Shown in pieces: positions 5,610 through 11,534 of a DNA stretch of 11,534 bases; position 1 is the first letter of the stretch; each line of letters begins with the position of its first letter. The stretch is from an uncultured Collinsella sp. (GTDB taxonomy: Bacteria; Actinomycetota; Coriobacteriia; Coriobacteriales; Coriobacteriaceae). The notes beneath the pieces are model-generated. The model was not told the DNA's origin. It made no database searches and saw only the letters and a list, made by a program, of their open reading frames with translations. The translations under genes were made by a program, and so were the position numbers. The stretch covers positions 1 through 11,534 of the forward strand of contig UROZ01000059.1 of assembly GCA_900549655.1 (NCBI GenBank), written 5' to 3'.

Positions 5610-6386
5610 CTAATACGTCTCTATGGGCGGCTGCTTGAGTCGCTGAGACAGTGCTCTATTGTTGGGGCAGTACGTGTCGAGCAGGGTGTGAAACCGCCGA
5701 TTGTGGCTTGGCTCGAGCAAGTGGACAAGCTCGTGGGCGACAACCATGTCGAGGCATTCGACGGGGTAGGCGGCGAGCTCGCGCGCGATGCGAATGGCGC
5801 CGGTTTTGGGTGTGCAGGAGCCCCAGCGCGTCTTCATGCTGCGCACGGAAACGCGGGAAACGGCGACACCCATTGCGATTTCGTATGCGTGCACCATATC
5901 GCGCAGCGCCGATGTGACCTCGGACGTATAAAGCTGGTCGATGTGGGCTTGGAACTCATCGGACGTTAGGCCGTCGAGGGCCGTGCACTGCTTTGCCTGC
6001 GCGCGCCCACTTGGCTCATCGGTACCCATAAAACTTGCGAAGGTGGCCTGTTTGGGTCGCGGTGCGGGTGATGCAAAGTTGTGATCGAGTGCATCCTGTA
6101 CCGTGATGGGCTTGCCCCAAAGCGCAATGATGGACGAGGGACTGAGCGGCTCTTGCGCTGTCGCCTGACGTTGCTCACGTTGGGCAAGTCGGCTGATAAT
6201 CCAGGCGCTGTTGCGCTTCACAAACGCTTCGATGCGCTCGCGGCTGGCGCCGAGCGGTGCGCTGGCGTGGACCTCGCCGCTCGATGTGACGCGTAGGTTA
6301 AAGTTCTTGACGCGCTTTTTGGTAACGACGACGGGGATGAGCGTTCCATCCGGTCGGGATGCGGAAATCGTAAATTGCTGCGTCAA
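5610..6386 (-). CDS. YgjP/DUF45-type zinc metallohydrolase (SprT-like/M48 clan)
   Basis: A 258-residue protein with the YgjP-like architecture: an N-terminal beta domain (VKNFNLRVTSSGEVHASAP), a variable middle, then RWGSC and the metal site HELVHLLEPSH (H218, E219, H222, third ligand H228), the order seen in this family. No signal peptide or membrane segment, so it is cytoplasmic. The substrate is unknown; homologues are annotated as metal-dependent hydrolases or minor peptidases. I chose the TTG at 6386 because GAAGGA (6398-6393 on the minus strand) sits 6 bases upstream. In-frame ATGs at 6419 and 6449 lie in or beyond a 12-bp hairpin and lack ribosome sites. The gene follows the dipeptidase on the same strand and converges on folB. 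Confidence 0.85.
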   Translation of the reverse strand: MTQQFTISASRPDGTLIPVVVTKKRVKNFNLRVTSSGEVHASAPLGASRERIEAFVKRNSAWIISRLAQREQRQATAQEPLSPSSIIALWGKPITVQDALDHNFASPAPRPKQATFASFMGTDEPSGRAQAKQCTALDGLTSDEFQAHIDQLYTSEVTSALRDMVHAYEIAMGVAVSRVSVRSMKTRWGSCTPKTGAIRIARELAAYPVECLDMVVAHELVHLLEPSHNRRFHTLLDTYCPNNRALSQRLKQPPIETY

Positions 6387-6408
6387 ATGTGATCCTTCAG
6401 ATTGGGGA

Positions 6409-6444
6409 CGGGCCGGCATGTCGACCGCTCGGCATGCCGGCCCG
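6409..6444. repeat. 12-bp GC-rich hairpin between two minus-strand genes
   Basis: CGGGCCGGCATG (6409-6420) pairs perfectly with CATGCCGGCCCG (6433-6444) across a 12-nt loop. It lies between the dipeptidase stop and the TTG start of the DUF45 gene. On the minus strand it is followed by TCCCC rather than a T-tract, so it may be an mRNA processing/stabilising hairpin or a REP-like palindrome rather than an intrinsic terminator. Confidence 0.75.
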
Positions 6445-6460
6445 CTCAAGGGATGTGAAA

Positions 6461-7474
6461 TTAATAACGCTCAAAGAAGGCAAGCGCGTTGTCGCTGCAG
6501 AGCTTCTGCATCACGGTCTTGCCAAAGTGCTTGGAGAGCATGTTCTGGAACTCGGGCATCTTGCTGGCATCGGAGAGGAAGGCGGGCACCGTGGCACCGT
6601 CCCAGTCGCCGCCGAGCGCGATGACGTCCTCGCCGCCCAGGTCGAGCCAGTGCTCGATATGTGCCGCTAGCTGGTCGAAGGTGACGTCTGCGGCGGTCTT
6701 GTCGGTTGCGTCGTTGAAAAGGAACTCGCTGCAGTAGTTGAGGCCGACGATACCGCCCATGTCGCGAATGGTGCGGAACTGGTCGTCGGTAAGGTTGCGT
6801 TTGACGCCGCAAACCGCACGGGAGTTGGAGTGGCTGGCGACGAAGGGACGTGTGGCGTGGGCGACAACCTCGTCAAAGCACTCGTCGTTGAGGTGGGAGA
6901 CGTCGAGTACCATGCCGGCATGCTCCATCTGCGTGAGCGCCTCGATGCCGGCGGCGGTGAGGCCGGCGTGGGTGTCGTGGCCGCTCGCGAGCGGTCCCTG
7001 CGCGTTCCAGCTGAGCGATGACATGAGTACGCCCAGGCTCTTGAGCACCTCGATCAGCGCGGGGTCCTCGGCAAAGAACGTGGCGTTTTCGATGGTGTGG
7101 ATGCAGGCGACCTTGCCGTCTTTGAGTGCAGGGCGAATGTCAGCGGCGCTGCGTACGTTGACCATGCGGTCGTGGTTGAGCATTGCCTGGCCGCTCATGT
7201 GCGCCATGATCTGTGCTTGGAAGCGTGCGGCGTGGGCGGTGGGAATCTCGTCGGGGACAAACGTGGCGAAGCACTGTGCCCACGGCGTGTTGCCGATCTT
7301 TGCGAGCGAGATGGCGCAGGCGTTGCCCTCGATGAGGTCGAAATCTTGCGGATGTGTTTCGTCGCCGGGGAAATAACCGTCGGTGCCGGCGGTAAAGCGC
7401 AGGTCGAGATCGAGCGTGGCCCAGCCGATTCGGTCGGCGGTGTCGCAGTGTAGGTCAAATACGGGATATGCCAT
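6461..7474 (-). CDS. Membrane-dipeptidase-family (M19) zinc dipeptidase
   Basis: A 337-residue member of peptidase family M19, which hydrolyses dipeptides, often including D-residues, with a binuclear zinc site. Ligands visible: H9-x-D11 (FDLHCDT), bridging E129 (IHTIEN), H194 (LDVSHLN), H215 (ASHSNSRAV), and D290 in the LGGDWDG motif. There is no signal peptide, so it is a soluble cytoplasmic form, perhaps recycling peptides. ATG 7474 follows GGAGG with 4-5 bases' spacing (minus strand, about 7482-7478), which excludes the longer frame from 7504. It is transcribed divergently from the FKBP gene across a 120-bp gap. A TACAAT (minus strand, 7522-7517) could be its -10, but no good -35 was found. 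The DUF45 gene follows on the same strand and may be co-transcribed. Confidence 0.92.
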   Translation of the reverse strand: MAYPVFDLHCDTADRIGWATLDLDLRFTAGTDGYFPGDETHPQDFDLIEGNACAISLAKIGNTPWAQCFATFVPDEIPTAHAARFQAQIMAHMSGQAMLNHDRMVNVRSAADIRPALKDGKVACIHTIENATFFAEDPALIEVLKSLGVLMSSLSWNAQGPLASGHDTHAGLTAAGIEALTQMEHAGMVLDVSHLNDECFDEVVAHATRPFVASHSNSRAVCGVKRNLTDDQFRTIRDMGGIVGLNYCSEFLFNDATDKTAADVTFDQLAAHIEHWLDLGGEDVIALGGDWDGATVPAFLSDASKMPEFQNMLSKHFGKTVMQKLCSDNALAFFERY

Positions 7475-7530
7475 GGTTCCTCCGGTTGCAGCGTTTCTTT
7501 GCAAACTGTCTTCAAATTGTATGACTAGGG

Positions 7531-7536
7531 TATAGT
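7531..7536 (+). promoter_or_regulatory. Candidate -10 element for the FKBP/UreE-like pair
   Basis: TATAGT in an AT-rich gap between divergent genes, about 60 bp before the FKBP start. The -35 region is weak (TGTCTT 18 bp upstream). The predicted transcript would begin near 7543 and contain a GGCGGC (7554-7559)/GCCGCC (7571-7576) hairpin, 6 bases before the ribosome-binding site. Confidence 0.4.
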
Positions 7537-7594
7537 TAGCGCCATATGTTCATGGCGGCCCGTGTTGTGCGCCGCCCTTATCACGGAGGTTTCC

Positions 7595-8023
7595 ATGTCC
7601 AACCAGGGCAAGAAGGTCAAGACTCATTATCGCGGCACGCTCGACGACGGCACGCAGTTCGATAGCTCCTACGATCGCGGTGAGCCGCTGGAGTTCACCT
7701 GCGGTGCCGGTCAGATGATCAAGGGCTTCGACGCCGCTGTTGTCGACATGCAGGTGGGCGAGAAGAAGACCGTGCACATCCCGGCTGCCGATGCCTATGG
7801 CGAGCACAATCCCGAGATGGTTTTGACCTTCCCAGCCGAGCAGGTTCCCAACATCGAGCAGATCGAGAAGGGCATGAAGCTCTTCCTGTCCACGCCGAGT
7901 GGCATGCCCGTCCCTGCCTTTGTCATCGATGTGACGCCCGAGGCTGTGACGCTCGATGCCAACCACGAGCTCGCCGGCAAGGATCTCAACTTTGACATCG
8001 AGCTCGTCGAGGTCGAGGACTAG
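7595..8023 (+). CDS. SlyD-type FKBP peptidyl-prolyl cis-trans isomerase
   Basis: A 142-residue cytoplasmic FKBP of the SlyD class, a prolyl isomerase and chaperone. Visible: VKTHYRGTLDDGTQFDSS (8-25), then GAGQMIKGFDAAVVDMQVGE (37-56), KKTVHIPAADAYGE (57-70), an insert-in-flap chaperone domain (about 70-123), and the closing DANHELAGKDLNFDIELVEV (121-140), which is diagnostic for SlyD. E. coli SlyD has a long His/Cys-rich nickel-binding tail; this protein ends at VED, so the tail is missing. The start ATG 7595 follows ACGGAGGT (7583-7590) by 4 bases. The UreE-like gene begins three bases after its stop. Since E. coli SlyD delivers nickel to hydrogenase, the pairing hints at a shared role in nickel handling; that is inference. 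Confidence 0.93.
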   Translation: MSNQGKKVKTHYRGTLDDGTQFDSSYDRGEPLEFTCGAGQMIKGFDAAVVDMQVGEKKTVHIPAADAYGEHNPEMVLTFPAEQVPNIEQIEKGMKLFLSTPSGMPVPAFVIDVTPEAVTLDANHELAGKDLNFDIELVEVED

Positions 8024-8026
8024 GCT

Positions 8027-8605
8027 ATGCCTGCAAATCTGGTTTCGACAGCGTGCCTCGGAAATCTCAACGACCCGTCCTATGAGCTTTTGCTTCGCCG
8101 GGAGCTGGGCGGTGTCTTTGAGGTCGATGAGCTGCTGCTCGATTGGGACCAGGCCGATGCCCGCACATTCGTGGGCATGACGGAGCTGGGGCGTACGGTC
8201 GATATTCGGCTGGGCGCTGCCGATGGCGTTCGCCTTGTCGATGGCGATGTGCTTGCCATCGACTGTACGGGCATGGTACCTGTGGCGGTTGTCGTGCGCC
8301 TGCGCAGTGCCGAAGTCTATCTGGTCGAAGTCGATCGCATGGACCCTATTGCGCTTGCACATGTGTGCTGGGAGATTGGCAACATGCATACGCCGCTCTT
8401 TCGGGGCGAATCGGACGAGCATACCGTGCGCCTGTATACGCCGCTGCAGCCGGTTTTGGGCCGCATGCTTCGCGCTATCGAGGGAGCTCGAGTCTCGGTC
8501 GTTTCATGCGAGCTCGATGCGGGTCGACGCTTTGCGTCGAGTGCGGCGGATGTTGTCGTGAGCATGGCTCCGGACTTTACAATCGTAAAGAAGGCGCGTG
8601 ATTAA
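8027..8605 (+). CDS. UreE-like nickel metallochaperone, no urease in view
   Basis: A 192-residue protein that I recognise as UreE-like by comparison with the Bacillus pasteurii protein. The N-terminal domain reads VDELLLDWDQADAR...TELGRTVDIRL...VDGDVLA (about 33-77). It is followed by AEVYLVEV and the metal-site segment CWEIGNMHTP, where H121 corresponds to the conserved dimer-interface nickel ligand of UreE (GNRH). The C-terminal alpha/beta domain (about 134-160) fits the family. The His-rich tail of many UreE proteins is absent, and the extra K. aerogenes histidines (H110, H112 there) have no counterpart. It starts three bases after the SlyD-type gene stop, probably by re-initiation. No urease structural gene is within the window, so the client could be another nickel enzyme, such as a hydrogenase. 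A divergent function is possible. Confidence 0.75.
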   Translation: MPANLVSTACLGNLNDPSYELLLRRELGGVFEVDELLLDWDQADARTFVGMTELGRTVDIRLGAADGVRLVDGDVLAIDCTGMVPVAVVVRLRSAEVYLVEVDRMDPIALAHVCWEIGNMHTPLFRGESDEHTVRLYTPLQPVLGRMLRAIEGARVSVVSCELDAGRRFASSAADVVVSMAPDFTIVKKARD

Positions 8606-8617
8606 GCGCCGGAACAT

Positions 8618-8656
8618 GGGACGGACTTTGAGGGATTGCCATTCAAAGTCCGTCTC
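8618..8656. repeat. 14-bp hairpin between the UreE-like and HAD genes
   Basis: The arms 8618-8631 and 8643-8656 pair over 14 positions (one G.T), with core GACGGACTTTGA/TCAAAGTCCGTC and an 11-nt loop. No T-tract follows. It starts 12 bases after the UreE-like stop and may act as a weak terminator or an mRNA 3'-end stabiliser. Confidence 0.7.
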
Positions 8657-8686
8657 GCTGTTGATGAGATGCTTTGGGGGAAGCAT

Positions 8687-9484
8687 ATGGGTCTTGAGGG
8701 AATCAAGCTGATCGCCTGCGATTTGGACGGCACGTTGCTGCATCCGGGGGAGCGTGAGCCGCGTCCCGAGGCGTTTGAGCTTATTCGTGAATTGCACCGT
8801 CGTGGCGTTGTGTTTATGCCGGCGAGTGGTCGTCAGTACGCGAGTCTGCGCTACCTGTTTGCCCCTGTGGCCGATGAGCTGGGCTACGTGTGCGAAAACG
8901 GTGCCCTGGTCATGAGCGAGGGGCGTGCCGTGGTCAAGCGCGCCATGGAACGTGACCTGGCCATGGATATCGCGAATGCCGTGGTTGCGTATCCTCATGC
9001 CGACGTAACCTTGTCGTGTGAGGGGCACCTCTACACCATGAGCGGCAACGATGCGTTTGTCGACCACCTGCGTTATGAGGTCCACTGCGACGTAGCGGTG
9101 GTTGACCGTCCCGAAGACATTGACGAGGATGTCATTAAGATCGCGTTCCAGACGCCCGAGGCGGAGCAGCCGGCGGCGTTGGAGTATTTCGAGCGCCACT
9201 TTAGCGACCGAGTCGATGTCATGACATCGGGAACCGAATGGACGGACTTTATCGGTTTTGGTTCGGGCAAGGGTTCCGCACTTGCCGACTACGGTCGCGC
9301 CCTGGGGATTTCGCCCGATGAGATGATGGCGTTTGGCGACAACGAGAACGATCGCGACATGCTTAACGTCGTGGGCCATCCCTATCTGATGGAGAGCTGC
9401 AATCCCTCTATGCGTGGCATCAACGACCGCGTCCGCTACGTGCGCACGGTCGAAGAAGAGCTGCGTCGTCTACTTGCTGAGTAG
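8687..9484 (+). CDS. Cof-type HAD-superfamily (IIB) phosphatase
   Basis: A 265-residue haloacid-dehalogenase phosphatase of the Cof/YidA type; such enzymes dephosphorylate sugar phosphates, FMN/PLP or related small molecules with Mg2+. Motif I is DLDGT (nucleophile D12, acid D14), motif II ASGR (S47), motif III lysine K195 (GSGKGSAL), and motif IV GDNENDRDML (D218, D222). A C2 cap domain lies between motifs II and III (about 80-190). The substrate cannot be deduced. ATG 8687 was chosen because GGGGGA (8676-8681) is 5 bases upstream and the catalytic DLDGT then sits at the usual distance from the N-terminus; TTG 8636 and ATG 8669 are less likely. Its stop codon is the outermost base triplet of a long hairpin shared with the convergent regulator gene. 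Confidence 0.93.
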   Translation: MGLEGIKLIACDLDGTLLHPGEREPRPEAFELIRELHRRGVVFMPASGRQYASLRYLFAPVADELGYVCENGALVMSEGRAVVKRAMERDLAMDIANAVVAYPHADVTLSCEGHLYTMSGNDAFVDHLRYEVHCDVAVVDRPEDIDEDVIKIAFQTPEAEQPAALEYFERHFSDRVDVMTSGTEWTDFIGFGSGKGSALADYGRALGISPDEMMAFGDNENDRDMLNVVGHPYLMESCNPSMRGINDRVRYVRTVEEELRRLLAE

Positions 9485-9564
9485 ACATTTGGGACATGTC
9501 TAGAAATCTACTTTTTGCTGCAGAGTGCGGAAAGGTGGATTTTAAGGCATGTCCCAAACATCTA
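9482..9564. terminator. Long hairpin joining the stop codons of convergent genes
   Basis: TAGACATTTGGGACATG (9482-9498) pairs with 9548-9564 at 15 of 17 positions. Pairing continues inward to about 9516/9530 with a few G.T pairs and one mismatch, giving roughly 34 bp around a short loop. The stem holds TTTTT (9512-9516) opposite AAAGG. The first bases are the TAG of the HAD gene, and the last three are the reverse-complemented TAG of the Fur-family gene. It is probably a bidirectional terminator or RNA end-protecting structure; a dispersed palindrome is also possible. Confidence 0.7.
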
Positions 9565-9942
9565 TCGGCAGTCGGGGCAGAGACCCTCGAAGATGGTGTA
9601 GTGCGACGTGACGTGCCAGCCGATTTGCTCGGACGCTTTGGCGTCGAGCTGGGCATCGAAGGGGAGCGGTACGTCGATGACGCGGCTGCACGAGGTGCAG
9701 ATGATATGCGCATGCGGCTCGATCGTGCGATCGAAGCGGCTGCCGCCCGGCGTCTTGATGGAGAGGATCTCGCCGGCGTCGGCCAAGAGATTGAGATTGC
9801 GGTAGACCGTACCGCGGCTGATTTTGTCATCCTGTGAGCGCACGACGTTGTAGATTTCGTCGGCGGTGGGATGGTTATAGCTTTGGCGCACGGCGTCAAG
9901 AACCAGCTTTCGCTGTCTGGTATTCCTTCTCTGCACCGCCAT
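9562..9942 (-). CDS. perR: Fur-family metalloregulator, PerR-like
   Basis: A 126-residue Fur-superfamily repressor. The winged helix includes HPTADEIY (24-31) and the recognition helix ISRGTVYRNLNLL (41-53). The structural zinc site is C82-x2-C85 and C122-x2-C125. Aligning by eye with B. subtilis PerR, all five regulatory ligands are present: H24 (H37), D71 (D85), H77 (H91), H79 (H93) and D90 (D104). An aspartate at the last position favours PerR over Fur. PerR senses peroxide through metal-catalysed histidine oxidation, plausible in an anaerobe. The DNA-reading residues differ somewhat from B. subtilis, so the specificity could differ. ATG 9942 follows a GAGGCGAGG stretch. A 61-bp gap separates it from the upstream acylphosphatase gene and holds a candidate promoter/operator. 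A Zur or Mur role cannot be fully excluded. Confidence 0.8.
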   Translation of the reverse strand: MAVQRRNTRQRKLVLDAVRQSYNHPTADEIYNVVRSQDDKISRGTVYRNLNLLADAGEILSIKTPGGSRFDRTIEPHAHIICTSCSRVIDVPLPFDAQLDAKASEQIGWHVTSHYTIFEGLCPDCR

Positions 9943-9975
9943 GCGCCTCGCCTCTTTTCTATCAACGGTCGTAGG

Positions 9976-9999
9976 TAAATGATACCGTATTTAGCACAC
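9976..9999 (-). promoter_or_regulatory. Candidate promoter and palindromic operator of the PerR-like gene
   Basis: On the minus strand TATCAT (9984-9979) could be a -10, with TTAGTA 17 bp upstream as a weak -35. The 18-mer TAAATGATACCGTATTTA (9976-9993) has complementary ends (TAAAT/ATTTA) and an inner palindrome ATAC-C-GTAT. Fur-family genes are often autoregulated, so this could be an operator. It is not a clear match to the B. subtilis PerR box. Confidence 0.3.
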
Positions 10000-10003
10000 A
10001 ATA

Positions 10004-10405
10004 CTAATAACGAGGATTGAAACCGTCTTCATTGGCAAGCGGGGCTCGGGCCTGGGCGTCTACGAGGCGAAAACGCGTTCCCATGCGCTCGTAGGAGGCA
10101 TGAAGCGCCTCGAGCTGAGACACGATGTTTGCCGGCGTGCCCTGTAGCTCCATCTCGACTGAACCGTCTTCCATGTTACGTACCCAGCCGGTGAGGGAGC
10201 GCGCCTGTGCGAGGTTGGTGTTGGTGAAGCGGAAACCGACGCCCTGGACCTGCCCCTCCCACCGCAGGAAATAGCGCTGCGGGGCGCCTTGAGTGGCCTC
10301 GTCGCTTGCGAGCACAGTAAGCCTGCGGCGCAGCTCGAGCTCGACGCCTGATGGTTTTTGAGGCTCGCGATTGACACCGGAAAAGAGCTTATCGAAGAAA
10401 CCCAT
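10004..10405 (-). CDS. Acylphosphatase with N-terminal extension
   Basis: A 133-residue protein whose residues 43 to about 133 form an acylphosphatase domain, which hydrolyses the carboxyl-phosphate bond of small acylphosphates. The signature GQVQGVGFRF (catalytic R59) and LTGWVRNMEDGSVEMELQG (catalytic N77) is complete. Classic acylphosphatases have about 90-100 residues; here a 42-residue polar N-terminus (MGFFDKLFSG...) precedes the domain. ATG 10405 lies two bases after the stop of the upstream oxidoreductase gene, so translation is probably coupled; an earlier in-frame start inside that gene (10540) gives atypical sequence and is rejected. The MGFFDKLF start could form an amphipathic membrane-contact helix, but that is speculation. 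Confidence 0.9.
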   Translation of the reverse strand: MGFFDKLFSGVNREPQKPSGVELELRRRLTVLASDEATQGAPQRYFLRWEGQVQGVGFRFTNTNLAQARSLTGWVRNMEDGSVEMELQGTPANIVSQLEALHASYERMGTRFRLVDAQARAPLANEDGFNPRY

Positions 10406-10407
10406 CG

Positions 10408-11514
10408 CTAGGCCTGCTTGCCTGCGTCGGCCGGGAAGGTTATGCCGGCCTGCTGGCGCACGGCATCCATGATGCGCAGCGAGACGAGCGTGACATCGCG
10501 GTAGTGGCCAAGCTCGTGGCGTCCCGCCGGGGTCTCCCAAATCTCTTCCTTGACGTTATCGATGCCGCCGATGGCGGTGATGAAGTCTGTGAGTTCGTAT
10601 TCCATAGTGTTGCTCGATTTGGGTAGGTCGAGCACGCGGCCGTTGTCGCCCTGTTCGCGCGGTGCCTCGGTCGCCGAGCCGCGTACGACATCGCCGCGAT
10701 AGTCGATGCGGACGTTGCGGGGCGTGGACAGATGGTCAATCTGGATAGTGCCACGCTCGCCTTCGATCTGCGAGGGTAGTAGGTCATTCGTAATTTTGGA
10801 GTGCGCGAGCTCGACGGAGATACGGCCACCGCCGTAGCTGGCGAGGATGGAACCGCAGCCATCGATGGGGCCGTGCGTGAGCTGTCGCGTGGTGGGGTCG
10901 AGCAGAGTAGCCATGCTCGTAAGGCCGGAGGGCATGCCGAAAATCTCGACCATGGGCTCGACGGTGTAGACGCCAATATCCATGAGGGAACCCGATGCCA
11001 TATTGCAGTCGAAGATATTGGTGGCGCGTCCCGCGAGAATCTCGTTGTAGCGCGAGGAATATTTGCCAAAGCGCAATGAGGCGCGGCGGATGGGGGCGAT
11101 CTCACCCAGGGCGTCCTCGATGGCGTGGAAAGCGGGGTCATGGAGGGGGCGCATGGCCTCGAGGGCTACGACGCCCGCCGCCTCGGCTGCGCGAAAGACC
11201 TCGAACGCCTGTGCCTCGGTGGCACAAAAAGGCTTTTCGACGATAACGTGCTTGCCGCCGGTGATACAGGCGAGCGCCTGCTCGTAGTGGAGCGCATTGG
11301 GGCTGCCGATGTAGACGGCGTCGACGTCGGCAGCGGACGCAAGCTCGTCAAGCGCGGTGAAGTTACGCTCGCCACCATGCTTAGCGGTGAAGGCGGCGCC
11401 GCGATCTGCATCGCGCGAGAGCGTGCCCACAAACGCAGCTTGGTCGTTGGCGTTGACGACCTGGATAAAGTCGTCGGTAATCATGGATGTGCCGATGGTC
11501 GCGATGCGCAACAT
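10408..11514 (-). CDS. Gfo/Idh/MocA-family NAD(P)-dependent oxidoreductase
   Basis: A 368-residue cytoplasmic dehydrogenase. The N-terminal Rossmann domain starts MLRIATIGTSMITDDFI, with a GTS variant of the glycine-rich loop, followed by DVDAVYIGSPNALHYEQA (64-81) and the signature lysine in VEKPF (EKP, 93-95). The C-terminal alpha/beta domain holds the conserved GSLMDIGVY (D179, Y183). Members oxidise or reduce sugars, inositols, trans-dihydrodiols or biliverdin; the substrate here cannot be told. ATG 11514 follows AAGGGGGA by 3 bases on the minus strand. It overlaps no neighbour and is followed directly by the acylphosphatase gene, so the two form an operon, possibly read into the PerR-like gene. 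The region upstream of 11514 is cut by the window end. Confidence 0.93.
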   Translation of the reverse strand: MLRIATIGTSMITDDFIQVVNANDQAAFVGTLSRDADRGAAFTAKHGGERNFTALDELASAADVDAVYIGSPNALHYEQALACITGGKHVIVEKPFCATEAQAFEVFRAAEAAGVVALEAMRPLHDPAFHAIEDALGEIAPIRRASLRFGKYSSRYNEILAGRATNIFDCNMASGSLMDIGVYTVEPMVEIFGMPSGLTSMATLLDPTTRQLTHGPIDGCGSILASYGGGRISVELAHSKITNDLLPSQIEGERGTIQIDHLSTPRNVRIDYRGDVVRGSATEAPREQGDNGRVLDLPKSSNTMEYELTDFITAIGGIDNVKEEIWETPAGRHELGHYRDVTLVSLRIMDAVRQQAGITFPADAGKQA

Positions 11515-11534
11515 ACGTCCCCCTTGCGTTGTTT

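Noticed and set aside
7550..9379. Long minus-strand frames opposite the FKBP, UreE-like and HAD genes
   Set aside because: They show no family signature and are shadows of three well-supported genes with good starts and motifs.
1..11534. CRISPR array, insertion sequence, phage, toxin-antitoxin or defence genes
   Set aside because: No regularly spaced repeats, transposase, integrase or paired small toxin-like genes were found; apart from the inverted repeats, the content is housekeeping-like.

Overview
The window looks like a chromosomal segment of a strictly anaerobic, fairly GC-rich actinobacterium of the class Coriobacteriia. Collinsella or a close relative is my best guess. This is inferred from the oxygen-independent (class III) ribonucleotide reductase, the GC-rich third codon positions and the mix of genes; nothing in the sequence proves it. 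I see no phage, insertion sequence, CRISPR array or complete rRNA/tRNA gene.

Layout. (1) Positions 1-635 hold the 3' end of a tRNA gene, a strong intrinsic terminator, about 290 bp with no convincing gene, and then the nrdD control region: a near-perfect NrdR box abutting a sigma-A-type promoter and a long (about 215 nt) leader. (2) Positions 636-3867, plus strand: nrdD and nrdG, the class III reductase and its radical-SAM activase. They are split by 427 bp holding two large inverted repeats. (3) Positions 3934-5603, plus strand: folE, an HD-domain hydrolase and folB, a pterin/folate cluster. (4) Positions 5610-7474, minus strand: an M19 dipeptidase and a YgjP/DUF45-type metallohydrolase, converging on folB with only 6 bp between stop codons. 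(5) Positions 7595-8605, plus strand, divergent from the dipeptidase: a SlyD-type FKBP prolyl isomerase almost abutting a UreE-like nickel metallochaperone. (6) Positions 8687-9484, plus strand: a Cof-type HAD phosphatase. (7) Positions 9562-11514, minus strand: a Gfo/Idh/MocA oxidoreductase, an acylphosphatase with an N-terminal extension, and a Fur-family regulator carrying the PerR set of metal ligands.

How the genes work together. nrdD/nrdG make dNTPs anaerobically, and the NrdR box suggests the usual nucleotide-sensing repression. folE opens tetrahydrofolate synthesis and folB cleaves dihydroneopterin. The HD protein between them sits where a dihydroneopterin-triphosphate dephosphorylating enzyme is missing. 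The SlyD/UreE pair looks like a nickel-handling module with no urease gene in view. The PerR-like regulator would fit peroxide or metal sensing in an anaerobe.

Most unusual signals: a quasi-palindrome of about 240 bp in which the 3' end of nrdD and its terminator are repeated in inverted orientation; a 22-bp-stem hairpin next to the nrdG ribosome-binding site with a competing small hairpin that would cover that site; a hairpin of about 34 bp whose outermost bases are the stop codons of two convergent genes; the orphan UreE/SlyD pair; and the HD protein in the folate cluster. I do not see a wholly new defence or mobile system.
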